Origin: Geosiphon pyriformis
Taxonomy: Eukaryota; Glomeromycota; Glomeromycetes; Archaeosporales; Geosiphonaceae
Assembly (NCBI GenBank): GCA_016748015.1
Contig: JAAOMT010000376.1
Span: 62,001-126,000 of the forward strand
Reading direction: 5' to 3'
DNA length: 64,000 nucleotides
A program made the translations under genes and the position numbers. The notes beneath the pieces are model-generated. The model was not told the DNA's origin, did no database searches, and worked only from the letters and a program-made list of their open reading frames with translations. This document shows positions 43,335 through 57,010 of this stretch, one piece after another. Every line of letters starts with the position of its first letter. Positions within the stretch are counted from its first letter, which is position 1.

Positions 43335-45590
43335 CATCAAACTTATTCTTAATCCAGAGCTTACAACTAGACCTCAGATTTGTCTCAGTAATTATCAAAA
43401 CAAATTTTCAGAATCTCTATGTCAACAGATAATGTCCTTCTGCTTGGCAGGAACATTAATACCATGAACATTACATGTCGCAAATTTTCAAACAAAATTA
43501 CTTATTGGAGAGAAAGAGAAATAAACAATCCCAAACCAGAGCACAAACAATCCAATCTTTCCAAGACAGATTCAACCGACACCTCTAAAGCCACCATCTT
43601 GGATTCTAGTCTACCCACCTTAGTGGTCAAAACTTTAGAACTACTTGAACTAAAGTCAGCAACTGAGTCTGTAACAACAACTGAAAGAGAGGGAGGAGGA
43701 GATGCCAGTGTATTATCTAGAGCCATTTCTGAGTCCAAATTAGACACTACAAGTGCAAGGACAACTGAAGGAGAAACATAAAAATCAAACACCAAAGGCA
43801 CCAATTCTACAAAGCTCAATTTTTTCATAATAGCCAAAATCTGGTCTATTAAAAGCTCCAAAGATTGTTTTAGAGAAACCAGTTGATCAACCAAGCAGGA
43901 ATTCCCAAGGAAGTTAGAAACCAACAAGACAGGTTTAGCACCTAAAAATAAACCAGTACCAAAAAAACCTGACAAAACCACACGAGAAAGTAAGCTGCTA
44001 GCAATCTGTGCCCAAGTTTTCCCGCCGAAAGAAACTGGGCAAACAATTGGTGCCTGTTTCTTCTTATATATGTTGATCAAACAGACCTGATTCTGAAGAG
44101 TTACCATTCGCTTACCATAAGTACCAGAATTCTTACCTAGTAAACACACTGTAGAGATATGACTCAATTGTTTATACTTGGTGCAACAAGCCAGAAAAAG
44201 ACCAGCTCAATACAAATTTACACCCTTATAAACTGGAACAAAACCAATAGCAGCCAATTTAGATGTTTTATTCTTAAAACAGACTACTGCACATCTGTCA
44301 TAAACATATAAATTCAGATTGCAACCAATAAAACAAGTTCTTCCACCATATGATTCCAACAGACCTGACAAATCATGAACAGTAGTACCAACAGGAAGAG
44401 TGTAAAGCAAAACTCAATGCTAGTCTCTCAATACTCATGAAACTTTATTATCCACTGCCAAGACCACACATGCCAAATCTTTTCCCATGAAAACTGATCA
44501 TTTAGATGCAACCAAACTGGCAACATCTGCTGATTTAAACTCAACCAAGACCTTTTGCCAAAGCCCAATCAATTGCATCCTAACAGAAACCACTTTATCA
44601 AACTTAGAAAAAACTGACTCTACAGCCAATTTGGGAAGATCAACTGGAATCTCCTTGACTATTACTTCCCGATTTGTGCATTTGTTTACCTGTCTAACAT
44701 CATCATTTACCACAATTTTTTAGCCTTTTTCAGACTCAATTCAGACGTAAAAGAGGATTTAATAATCCCAAAAAACTTTGAGAGAATGAAAGCCCCCCCA
44801 AAACCATCAATTTTATAAAAAATTTTTTTAACAGAGATTAATTTATTGCTATTAGTTATCTCAGGCACAGCAGCCAAATTCATGTTCAATGTGAAAGATT
44901 TAACTAGCTTAAAGCTATGTCTCTTTAAGACATGTAATTTGGTTAACAGCAGCCAATTGGACCCAGCAAATTTAGAATCAGGAAGTACCAACTCAGTATT
45001 ATTGTCACTTAAGTTTTTAAAGAATGGTTTTTTCGGCAGCTGTTCCAACATGTAGGTTCTTATTTGCATTTTCCTAGGAGTTGCATTGTCCACCATGTCA
45101 TTAGTTTCAGAAGTGTTGGAGTCTATGTAACTTGTTTCTTTGGCTACTATGTTGCCCATGTTCTCAACGTTAGACACCCCACTAATACTAGTATCCTCAT
45201 TTTTTACCTTACTGCCCTAAGACATCTTGCATTCACCACAGTCTGTCTACAAAACATGGCTAGGAAGAGGTCTAGCCAACAAATCCACTATGACACCAGC
45301 AATATCAAGTTTTTTCAATTTTTTGTATGAAAGGCCTCGAGTGTATATACTCTCAATACACACTTTCTTTTTAACAACAGACTGGGGTCCCAATCCAGTC
45401 AAACCAGAACCAGAACTACCAATAAAAGAGCCCACTGGTTCCATCGCAACAAAATTAGTAATGTCAGAAGAAATAACTACAGATAACAAAAAAAAAGGAG
45501 AAAAAAAAAAGCTAAATCTTTGGCAGTACAAATGCTTTCATTGTGGTCAGGGAATTAACAAGAAAAAGATTTTTTTTTTTTAGTTGTTTT
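43331..45590 (-). pseudogene. LINE B 5' segment: ORF1 and start of ORF2 endonuclease
   Basis: ORF2 begins at about 43500 with the endonuclease N-terminus and KLWIKNKFDGV, then is cut by the Ty3 element. ORF1 runs from about 45531 to 43502 and shows a segment 'KIDGFGGAFILSKFFGII' near 44800. It also has an RRM-like domain (VIVKEIPVDLPKLAVE) at 44713-44498 and a second alpha/beta module (PVGTTVHDLSGLLE) at 44410-44207. The zinc knuckle near 44170 has its second Cys changed to Tyr (CTKYKQLSHISTVC). A 221-codon open segment ending in a coiled coil lies at 44167-43502. It belongs to a different ORF1 subfamily from copy A. The 5' end is placed near 45590 where similarity to other LINE starts ends in a T run. 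Confidence 0.75.
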
Positions 45591-45946
45591 TAATATAATT
45601 TTATGTTTCATATTGACATTTTTAGAATTTAATATTAAGTATTAATTGTATTTTATAGTAAATATTTATTTAATATACTTAACAAAAACTAACAATTATA
45701 CAAGTTAAAAAAAAAAGATAAAAGATAATAATAAAAAAATAAAAAAGTTAATATTATTGTATTAATTTTTGCTTTAAGTAAGCTTTATTTGTTTAAAAAA
45801 TATTTTTTTACAGCTTTAAAAAATCTTACTTATATACTATTAAAAAAAAATTAATTATTAAGTTAATAATTATATTAATAATCAAGTCAATAATCAAGTT
45901 AATACTTAAGTTAATAATTAAATTAAAATTCTTTTTTTCTCTTATT
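45591..45946. other. AT-rich spacer
   Basis: No readable feature; AT-rich DNA with short tandem TTAATAATTAAG-like blocks at 45860-45930. Confidence 0.5.
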
Positions 45947-47925
45947 TTTATAATTACAAACAAAGCAAAAAGTAATAAAGTTTCAAATATTTTTTTTTTA
46001 TAGTAACAAATAAAGTTTCAACAAAAAAAAATCTTTTTATTATTAATATTATTACTATCTTTGTATAAATGGCCAAAAAAATTAAAAAATTAAAAAAACA
46101 GTAGCAGTTGCTTAAATTTATTATTATTATACTAAATTTTTTTGGTAATATCTAATTTTTTTTTAATATAAATAACAACAACAATAATATATTTTTTAAA
46201 ATAAATCAAAATTATCTACTGGCTGTATTGCCAAATATAATATCTTTAACAGATTACTAATTTTAAAAACAAAACAATTTATTAAATTACTTGATCTTAA
46301 AAATTAAGCTAATCAAATAAAAACTAAATCAACTTTTTCTTTTCTGTTTTTTAATACTATTTTAAATAGTGTTTAAAAAACAATTTCCAGTTATAAAAAT
46401 TTTTTGAATAAGTAGTTTTTATTTTAATGTTGGTTTTATTTTTAAAATTAAATTGGCTTTAATTAATTTTTTGTTTTATTTATTTTCTAATTTAGTTAAA
46501 CTTAAATTAGTTTTTAAAAACAATATTAAATTGTTTTATGTAAATTTTGCTTTTAAGACTTTTTTGGTTTTTATTACTAATATTATTATTAATAGTTTTT
46601 TTTTAATATATTTAAAGTTGCAAAATTTTTTTAATAACTTTTGGTTTTTTTTGTTTTATTTTTGTTGTATTTTATAATGTTTTTTTTAACATATTTCTTA
46701 ATAATATTAAAACTACTTTTGATGTTTTTGATATTGTTATTTTGGTAAAATTAAAGTCTACTGACTTGTAATAATATATTATTTTAAGTTTTAAAAACTT
46801 TTTCTTTACTATTGCTGCTTTTAATAACTAGTTTGTATTAATTAAAAAAAATAGTATTTAGATTTTTTTTTTTCTTAATTAAAAAAAGATTATTATTTTA
46901 AAAAAATTTTTAAGACCAAATTAATTAATCTTTTTTTTTTAAGTTAATAATTATACTTGTTTTATTCTCTATTTTTCTGTTTTTTATTATTATTAGTGTT
47001 TTATTATTGTTACTTTTAAGTTTTATAAAATGTTAAAACTTGTTATAATTAAAATTAATATTTTGCACAAATATTATATTTGGTAAAAAACTTCTGAATA
47101 TTATTGTTGTTATAGATATTAAAATTTAAATCACTTGTTTAAAGATTGCAAAATGTTATTATTTTTTTATAAGTTGTTTGCTAAGTTTACTGTTGACTTT
47201 AAGTTGTGTTTTTTTTATTAATAAAAAGTCTTATATTAAGACTTTTACTTTTTTGTTTTTTTTTTTGCTGTTTTTTTGGTACTGTTTATTATTGATTTTA
47301 TTATTAAATTTAAATTGAACTTTTTGAAATCTTAAATTTTAAGTTTGGTTACTTTGATAAAATTTGTTATTAAGTTTATTAGTTTTTTGATTACTTTAGT
47401 TATTAATCTTTTAAATAAACATATTAATAAGACTTTTTAAATAAAAAAATGTGCTTATTATAAAATATAATGCTAATAATTTTCTAATCTTCTTATTAGT
47501 GTTTTTAAAAACATTATATATTTTAAGTCTAAAATTAATTTTAATAAAATAAACTATAATAAAATGTTAATTACAAAGTTTTTTTTTAAATAAAAATATT
47601 ATTAAGTATGTTATTATTTTATAATATATATTAAATGCTAAAACCAAAGATAATATTAAAGCAATTAAATTATTTCTTAATTAATTTATCTTTAATTCTA
47701 AAAATTTAAATAGTATTATTGAAAAAATTTATAAATTAGGTTTATTTTTAACTTTTTTTGTTTTAATATAGTATTGTTTTAACTGACTTAAATAGTTGGT
47801 TATGTATAAAAAGTATATAAATCATATTTAGTTTAAATTATTTAATTTAGATTATTTAGTTTAATATATTATATTAAAATATATTTGAATCTTATTCATT
47901 ATATATAATAAATAAATAAAAAATT
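45947..47925 (+). mobile_element. ORF1-only element copy H (decayed half-LINE)
   Basis: Plus-strand relic of about 2 kb. Its start (TTATAATTACAAACAAAGC) matches the start of element D. A frame open for 74 codons at 46453-46677 contains NLVKLKLVFKNNIKLF. A zinc-knuckle remnant (CCYRY then NLNHLFKDCKM) lies near 47110-47155, with the second Cys changed to Tyr. The ORF1 end (SIIEKIYKLGLF) at about 47720-47755 is followed within some 50 bp by the LINE 3' tail, here GTTATGTATAAAAAGTATAT at about 47808. No endonuclease or RT lies between. AT decay is extensive. Confidence 0.6.
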
Positions 47926-48185
47926 AAATTAATAATAAAATAATAATTAATTCTAAAAATAAAATAGTTAATAATATTATTAATAATTAATACATGTTAT
48001 TAATTATAATAAATAATAAATAAAATTAAAAATTTATATAATAATTAATTAAACAAAAATATTTAAGTAAATATTTTATAATAAATTAAATAACTTATTA
48101 AAAAACAATTTAATACAATATTATAAACAATTTATAAATTTATATAATATTTATAAATTATTATATAAAAATTTTTCTTCTTAAA

Positions 48186-49940
48186 TTTTATGATCATAAT
48201 TAAAGCAAAAAATTAAAAAGTTTTATTGATTATTTTTTTCATAAAGTTTTAATAAAAAAAATTTTTTTTGTTATCAAACCAATTAGCAAAATATTTTAAC
48301 AATATTTTTTTTAAATATTAATAAATAAAAACTGTTTTTAAAAGTTTCTGAAATTTTTTTTTACTTTTGGTTAATAATTTTTTTTAATCAAAAGTTTTTT
48401 TAAAAAACACACTAAAATTAGTTTTAGTATTGTTTCTATTTTTTTTAAAAGCCTTAAAATTTTTAATAATAAGCCAATTAACAAATTAATTTTTTTTGTT
48501 TTTATTATTATTACTATTATTATTATTTTATAAATAACCAAAACTTCAAAAAACAATAATAATTATTTGTATTTATTATTATTATATTAAATCTCTTTAT
48601 AATTTCAAATAAAATTTTTTTAACAATATTTAGTCTTTTTTTTAATATAAATAATAATAATAATAGCATATTTTTTAAAATAAGCCAAGGTTAATCATTA
48701 ATTATAATATTAAATTTAATGTTTTTTAGCAAATAATTATTGATTACAAAATAAAATATAATATGTTTTTGGATGTGTTTTTATTTAATTAATTTATTTA
48801 ATTACTTGATTTTAAAGATTAAACTAATCAAATAAAAATAGAATTAATATTTTTTTGTTTTTTGGTATTGTTTTTGATAATGTTTAGAAAACAATTTTTA
48901 ATTATCAAAAATTTTTTGAGTAAATAATTTTTATTTTAATATCTAATATTATTTTAAGATTAAATTAATTTTAATTAATTTTTTGTTTTATTTGCTATCT
49001 GGTTTTATTAAATTTAAGTCTATTTTAAAGAAAAAATGTAAAATTGTTTGTGTAAATTTTGTTTTTAATGTTTTTTTAATTGTTATTATTAAAATTTTTT
49101 TTAATAATTTTTTTTAATTATATTTAAAATTGCAAAGTTTTTTGTAATAACTTCTGTTTTTTTATTTTATTTGCTATTATACTTTATAATATTTCTTTAA
49201 ATATATTTTTTAATGATATTAAAAATACTTTTGATGTTTTTAATATTGTTATTTTAGTTAAATTAAAATCTATTAATTTGTAGTAATATATAGTTATTTA
49301 TTTCAAAAACTTTTTTTGTTACTGTTATTTTTGTTTACTAATCTGTTTTGGTTAAAAAAATAGTATTAAAATTTTTTTTAATTAATTAAAAAAAATTATT
49401 ATTTTAAAAAATATATTTAAAGCCAAATTTGTCAATTTTTTTTTGTTTTTAAAATTAATAATTTGATTTTTCAAGTTAATAATCATATTTGTTTTATTTT
49501 TAACTTTTTTAATTCTTAATATTGTTAATATTTTATTGTTATTATTTTTAAGTCTTTGAAAATTTTATATTTTATTGTTTTAAAATTTGGTATTTTGTAT
49601 AAAAATTGTATTTAATAAGAAACTTTTAGATATTATTATTATTACAAGTATTAAAATTTAAATTATCTAATTGTAAATTATAATATATTTTCATTTTTTT
49701 TTTAAATTTATTTTTAAGTTTATTGACAGTTTTATTATTATTTTTTATCTTTTATTAATGCAAAATTTTATATTAAAATTATTGTCTTTATAACTTTTTT
49801 TTTAATTGTTTTTTTGGCTATTTTGTTATTAATTCTGTAATTAAATCTGAATTAAATTTTTTAAAATCTTAAATCTTAAGTTTACTGTTAAGCCAATTAA
49901 TTTATTGATTACTTTGGTTATTATAATTATTATTATTATT
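48186..49940 (+). mobile_element. ORF1-only element copy I (decayed, 3' end cut by LINE C)
   Basis: Starts with TTTTATGATCATAATTAAAGC at about 48186, nearly the reverse complement of the 5' end of element D (about 59935). Alignable with copy H over at least 46010-47430 against 48490-49920, in the same orientation, so the two read as direct repeats. Remnants of the zinc knuckle are at about 49625-49680. The sequence stops at about 49935 where the 3' end of LINE C begins, so C inserted into it. Confidence 0.55.
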
Positions 49941-51535
49941 TACAAATGTAGTCTAACTACTATTTAATATACAAAAACAAAAAATTAAGTTTAACTAAAT
50001 ATGACTTACATATTTAATACATATAACTGGTTATTTAGACCAATCAAAGCAATATTATACACTTATATAAATTTTTACTCTATTATCAATGTCTAAAAAA
50101 AAACACATCTTATATAAACCAAAACTTATAACAAAAAATTTATAAATATCTAGTAATCAAACAATTCTTACTGACAAAAAACTTAATACATTACTTAAAA
50201 TTACAGAAACTGAATTAATATTACCAATTAGGCCACTTTTTTTTCTATCCATCTTAAATCTTGCTTTAAACAATCACAATTTACTTCAATGCTTTTTAGT
50301 TAAACTATGAACAAAATTAACTATTACTAACACTACTTTTATTATTATTAAATATTGATACTACTTTATTAATCCAATTTTTAAAAACAAAATTTTTGCA
50401 TAAAACTATATAAATATTCAAATCTAAAATTCCAGAAAAAAGTATATATAATATTATAAAAGATAATAAAAAACTACCACTCACAAAATATTTTTACAGA
50501 TCCATATAACTTAGCAAAATTTTAAAATATATATTAATCTTCTTTAGACAAGTAAAAACATGATTAGACAACTTAATATTATCATATAATAAACATAATA
50601 CACTTAAGTAATCTTAGTCATAAAGTTTTTCTTTATATTAGTTAGTAGTTTCTTATAGACTACTTTTATTAAGCATATGGAAAGAAGCTAAAGTTTTGCT
50701 TATAAATCCTGACAACATATAAAAATTCAAATACTATACTGTAATAATACTATTTCAGTTTATTTTTTTAATTATTAACTTATTTACAATTTTAATATTA
50801 GATCTAGTTTTCTATTAAGTATAATAAATAGACTGACAAATATTTTAAACAAAGTAATAAGTGTCTCCTAATATGACTCTGTCATCAATTATAACAAACT
50901 TTTCATGAACTTTTTCTGGAAAAAAATAGCCAGGATATGCTGCTTTACTAACAAGAATGTTAATTTTATTGTTATCAGTATTTTCTGAATAACTTTTGAT
51001 TTTTATTTATTTAATAAAAATGTTCTAAATCTTATTAAATTAACTATATAATATTATTCTATTCAGTACTTATTTTAAAAGTCTGGCTAATAAAGCATAA
51101 GTTCCAAAGAATATATATATTCAAAACTGTTTAACTATTTATATGTACAACTATTAAGTAGAATGAAAAAATACATTCTAATATTAAAGTAATTTTCTAA
51201 AATTCAGTTATTATAGAAAACAGCAATTTGTATATCTTAACATTCATGTTTATTTCAATATTAGAAAAATAAACTGTTATTCTATTAGCAACTTTTTTCA
51301 TGTTCAGTTGCTTTAAAGAACTATTTGTATAAATATTAAAAATGTCTATCCATAATTTATGCAAACACTTCTGAATATTTGTAAAATTATTTAAATAAAA
51401 AAATTTTGAACAATTAAAGCTAGATGCTATTCTACCAGATTTAATAAGATGTTTATTTATATAAATTGAAGCTTTTTTAAATTACAATAATATTAGATCT
51501 CTAGAACTTAGTCTTTTCTAATAACAAAAATTTTT

Positions 51536-54500
51536 TCAATTTATAATTAATCTTTCCTTATTTAACAATTTGTTATTAAAAATGACACCAAAATGCTTTA
51601 AGAAATAAACTATGTCAAAATAAAATAAGTTTTCTAATATCTTAAATATTAAAAAATAATTAGAATCATAAAATATACTGAGTAGACTATTGGCCAAGAA
51701 TAACTTATTATTTAAAAAAATCTTTATTACATCTGCTAAAAAGTTATTTATTAGACTAATTTTTAATTTGATTAGATGCTGCAGAAGATTTATTAGAGTC
51801 CACCCCAAAATTTACAAGTTCAAAAAGCAATATTTAAACAATTAACCAAGAATTTCAAGTGTATTAAAAAACACAATCAAAGAAGCAATCTTGTTTTTCA
51901 CTTGTAACTGTTCAAACATTTTTAATTTATAAAAAGATAGATAATATAAAGTTTTATTAGAGAAATTTTTTGGCAAATTGGCTTTAGATTTTTGTTTTAT
52001 TCTTAATAAAACATTTCATTTCTGACACACAATTTTAGAAATAAAACTGAACTGTGTTTGGTAGCCAACAATGAATTGTAAAACAGCTAAAACCAAATAT
52101 GAAAATTGCTTATTTAACAATGCTTTTCTGAGAACCAAATTAAAAAAAAACCTAATATTTAATTGTGTTTTGGCAAGGCTGGATTTGGACATGTTTTTTG
52201 TTAACAAATAAATTCCCAAATACTTATAATGTTTACTATACTTAACAATAAAGATTGGTTAATCACAAATGTATAAAAACACAATTTTAATTTTCTAATT
52301 AATAGAAATTATCACAGTTTTGTCATTGTTGATAGAAATATCATTTATTTTAAAAAACTCACTAGTGATATCTAAAATATGCTGTGTTAAAGCTTAATTA
52401 TTCTTTATTTAGATTGTATTATTAACAAATATATTAGCTACAAAGAATAAAGATTTATTCTTATTAGCTTTTAATTTGTCTGTTTTTGCCACAAAGTTTA
52501 TATTGATTCTGTATTTATATAAATGTTTTTGTCTTTTAATCTTACACAATAAAAGATTGTAAAAATTTTTTTACAAGAATAGTAAAACCATTTTATTCTA
52601 ATTCAACTTATTTAGTACTTTATAACTATTTAAAAGACCAAAATCAGTTATCACTCTATTGATTTTGTTTATATATATGTTTCTAAAAAACTTTATAAAC
52701 TTTTTACATATCTTAATTTGTCTTAAACTAGCTTCCAAATAATGCTATTTAACTAAGTTATAAGTTTTACATATATCTTAAAGAACCAGCTAAACTTTTC
52801 AACACTTTTTCAAAGTGTTTTTTACTATTAAACTAATGGCAAACACAAAAAATTAAGTTGAAATACTCTTTAAAACAGAAAAATTGTTATCTCAAAAAAT
52901 GTTATATTTTATACAAGCAAATAAAATATGCTTTGACAAAATTCTGAATAAATTTTTTTTAGCTATTTTAATTAATGTAATAGATTATATATTTATTAAG
53001 ATGTCTTTTTAATTGTATGGTTTGGAAATCATTAAAACTCAAGCTCTTTTCCAAAGAATTAGAATTTTCTTAAAAGCCAAATAAAAGTTAAGCAGACCCA
53101 ATAAGTATTTTAATATTTTATCACTATAATATTTCTATAGTTTATTTAATATGCCAAACAAACTTATAGCCTTATTATTAAACAAACTATTAATTACCAG
53201 AATTAATTTACTTATACTGATCTTATTTATCACATTAGAAAAAACATTTTCTTTAATATAATTCAGCAGTACATATTAATAAAATTATATATCTAATAGT
53301 ATTAATAACATCTTTTATTTTTTTGTTTAATCTATTATAATCTTATTTACCTTAAACTTTACTTCTTTTGGCTTTAAAACCAACTTTTTTTTAATTACCA
53401 AATAATTTAAAACTATTTTGTAAAAAGATCATTCCAAAACACTTTTTATCATATTATCTTTGTTAAAACTAAAATTATCTATTTATTTTTCAATTGCATT
53501 TTTAATAGCTATATCTTCAACTATTTTAAATTTATAATATTTTAACTTTCTGTATTTTTTTCTAATTAGTAATAACTACTTTAATACATCCTTTATATTT
53601 GCACTATCTTGAACTATAATGCCAATTTTAAAAGTCTCTTTATTATTATATATTAGCTATTTTTAAAAAAAATAATTATATTCAAACTTATTTTCTATAC
53701 TTAATTCTCTTATAATCTTTGTAATTAGCAATTTCAGTTCATGAATTTCAATAATTGTTTGTTTTTTGTGTGATTGAATTTATTGTACCAATGTTTAGAA
53801 AAAGTTATATCTGCTAAACTTATTATTATCTCTTTTAATTCTTCTTACATAGTATCTAAATTGCCAAAATTTTTTGTATCTATGAATTTATTTATTATTC
53901 TTAACAGTCCAGTAAAAATATAATCTTTAAAATAGATTTATTTAGCTTTATTTATATTTTTAATCCTAAATTTTTATTAGTTTTTATTAGTTTGCTTTTA
54001 AATTGCAATCATGTATTTATCTATTAGATTTCTAAAATCAAAAAAAGATTATTACAGCCTTGTAGTCAGTATTAAAAAATTTGAACACACTGTTAATACT
54101 TTGACTTATTATAATTAATAAGAAATATTTATTAAAAAAGATAAAATTAATAGTTTTATTTACACCCCTTAAATTGTTCTATGTTGAAAGCTTAACAGTC
54201 AATCCATTTGTAAAAAAGTTACACAAATTCAAATCGAAACATTTCTTAAAACTTATTTTTTGTTTTTTTCTGTCTTTATTAAGATCATTACCAAGTATTA
54301 CATAAGAGCTTGAATTAATTGTTTTAACAATACATAAGTTCATCTTGTAAGCTTAATTAAATCATATATTAGTTGAAACACTAATATACAAATTCAAAAT
54401 TGTTATTAAAATTTTATTGTTAAATAATAAACAGATTAAGATAAGATAACTAAGAATCTAGAAACTTTGTACACATGTTAAGCTAAAATATTGTTTGTTA

Positions 54501-55571
54501 CTATTGTCATTTTAATATCTACATAACTAGTGTTTAAACCAGAAATTAAAACTTTTACATTTTGAAATCTATATTTTATTTAAGATTTAATCTGTCTTTT
54601 TAGTTTAGTCTTAGTAATAATAGAAACTCAATTGCCAGATTCAATATATTACCTAATTATATCCTTTTGTTTAATCATATTGTTTATTACACATAACTAT
54701 TTTCCAGACAAAATTATTTATTGGAGTGAAAAATTCATAAAAAAAACTGAATTAGTACACAATTAATCCAATTTTATCAAAACCAAACTAACTAAACTTT
54801 TAAGAACTATTATTTTTAATTTTAAGCCACTCATTTTAGTTGTTAAAATCTTTGAGTTATTCAAACTAAGAACTAAATTTTTATCTATTGTTACAGAATA
54901 AAAAAAGAGAAATAGCAGTAGAAAATTATCCAAAACTATATTGCAATTTGATTGATACAATTTGGCCATACTTAAATACTGTAACAATAATTATTTTTTT
55001 TGATGTGTTTATAAAAATTTTTTTGATTATTACAATCTGATCTGACTTAATTTTTTGTCTTTTGATATTATTGTTTACAATGATTCTTTTTTTTTGATTA
55101 ATAACAGTCTTTTTTATGCTTTCTTTTAATATAAACATAGATTAAATGATTTTTTTAAATTTTGAGAAGATAATAGCCCTTCTAAAACCATTTACTAATG
55201 AAAAAATTTTTCTAATTACTTAAGTTTTTGCAGTTACTGATTTACTTTTTACTATTAAGAAATTAATATTCAATACAAAAAATTTTTTAATGACCACTTT
55301 AATCTAAGTTTTTACTATCTTTAAATTAATTCACTTTTTGTCAAAAAAAACATTAAGAGAAGAAAAAAGAGGTTCTATGTTTTTATCTATTTTATAATTA
55401 ATTACACTAATAGAAAAATCATAATTCAAGCCAGTATTAATTCTTTTAATATTAGAAGTTATTATAGCTAAGTCAAAAAAATAACTATTATACATATCTA
55501 TTAATATATTAATAGCTTTACTATTACTGAATTCACTATTCATATTTGAGTATATATTATTATTAAAACTA
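51536..55571 (-). pseudogene. LINE C ORF2 and ORF1 remains
   Basis: The reading can be followed only in short frames. Both Asp of the catalytic FVDD box are Asn (IFVNNTI then a stop where Trp stands in other copies). Ser, Pro, Ala and Thr of copy A are often Leu, Phe, Ile or Asn here, which fits C-to-T and G-to-A change across the whole element. Not functional. Confidence 0.75.
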
Positions 55572-56497
55572 GTATTACTAAAGGTTTTTGGTCTTTTTTA
55601 TTAATTGTTATTAATATTAATTTGCTGTTTACTTTACATTTATTGGAAGCTATTGAATCTTTAATAACTAAATTTGTCTTTAAATTATTTCTTATAATAT
55701 GAACTGCTGGAATTATAAGTAAAATGGCCAATTTTATGCCAATTACTTTATATAGTTATATTATAGTAAATATTAACTTTTTTTCAGAAATTGCTTGTTT
55801 AGAAGCTTATTAAAAAATGTGTAGTTATTTTATAATGAAAGTCAACTCTTTTACAGAAATTTTGTCTATAGGCTACTCTAATAATTATAATAAAAAAAAT
55901 ATAAAAAAATATAAAAAATATAAAAAAAACAAAATTTTATTAAAAGAATTATTTTTAGTTAATTTTAAAATGTTAGTTGAATTTTGAGAATATTAAGTAT
56001 AATTATCTTAAAAATTGAGTTTTAAAATATAATTTTTATTTTTATTATTTATAATTAAAGATAGTATTTAAGTAATAATTCTGGGTAAAATACATTTTCT
56101 CAAAGAAAGAAGCTTTTTTTTTATACAATTTGTTATAGTACTAGTCTATAAACTTAAAATTTTTCTTTTTGCTATTATTTTAATAAACTAAAAATACATT
56201 TTAATAACTTATAAGTTATTTTATTGAACTATTAACTATTTTAATAAATTATTTATTATTTTGGCAAATTTTTATAAATTTTAGCAAATTCTTAAATATT
56301 ACATAGTTTGAAGTTTTGTTTTATTTAATCATCTTAATTTTTATTATACAAATTGGGTTTTTAATTAAATAGTGATATTTAATAATTTAATTAAGTAATA
56401 AATAATAATTAAAACAATATTAATATATGCTAATTAATAATAGAAATGATAAATATAATTTTATATTAATTTAATAACTAAAATTTTACTGGTAATA
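55572..56497. repeat. decayed solo LTR of the Ty3 family in LINE C
   Basis: About 926 bp starting TATTAC and ending GGTAATA, which are transition-mutated forms of TGTTAC and GGTAACA. Collinear with the other LTRs, including AGGTTTTTGGTC at the start and a TAATTAATAATAGAAAT block near the end. The oldest of the four LTRs by appearance. Confidence 0.8.
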
Positions 56498-57010
56498 CCA
56501 AATTTAACCAAAAAAATTTCTTTTTTATTATCCAAATGCTTAATATTATCTACAAAAACTTTTTTTTTAAAAAGAAAGTACTTTCAATTAGACCATAAAA
56601 GACTCTTTTGAATGTCTTTTTCTTAAACATGTTGTTATTTGAAACAACTTCTAAGTTTATTACAAAAAAATTATTAACTTGAAAAATATTAAAAGTAATA
56701 TTACTAAAAAACTAAAGACAAAAAACTTCTTTTTCAAGAAATTGCTCTTTGAAAAATTTTAAACATAAAAGAAAAAAAAATTTTATTTTTATAAATTATA
56801 AAATAAAAAATATTTTTTTGTTTTGTATATAAAATTTAAAAATGTAATTAATACTATTTAAAATAAAATATATATATTTTTTTTATTAGAGATTTAATAA
56901 GTATGGCCTAACCAGTAATTAGAAATTAGAACCAAACTAAGTGATTCAAGACTAATTTGGTTCATACACTTTCTACATGTAACCAGTTACTTAAGCCAGT
57001 TTAAGTTATA

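Larger units (their letters stand above)
49935..56790 (-). mobile_element. LINE copy C, heavily AT-mutated
   Basis: Minus-strand copy with the same order as copies A and B, but most C and G at variable sites are now T and A. The 3' tail is at 49935-50090, and an RNase H-like start near 51310-51350. The ORF2 C-terminus at 51808-51536 aligns closely with copy A (NNFLADVIKIFLNNKLFLAN against NNFLAGVVKIFLDSELFLAN). RT pieces are at 52219-52016 and RT box FVNN near 52420. Endonuclease remains lie at about 54000-54600 and ORF1 pieces at 54763-55731. A decayed solo LTR sits inside ORF1. Confidence 0.8.

Noticed and set aside
46453-46677. 74-codon open frame as a separate gene
   Set aside because: It aligns with the second repeat at about 48970-49190 and lies within decayed element H; it is a surviving stretch of ORF1.
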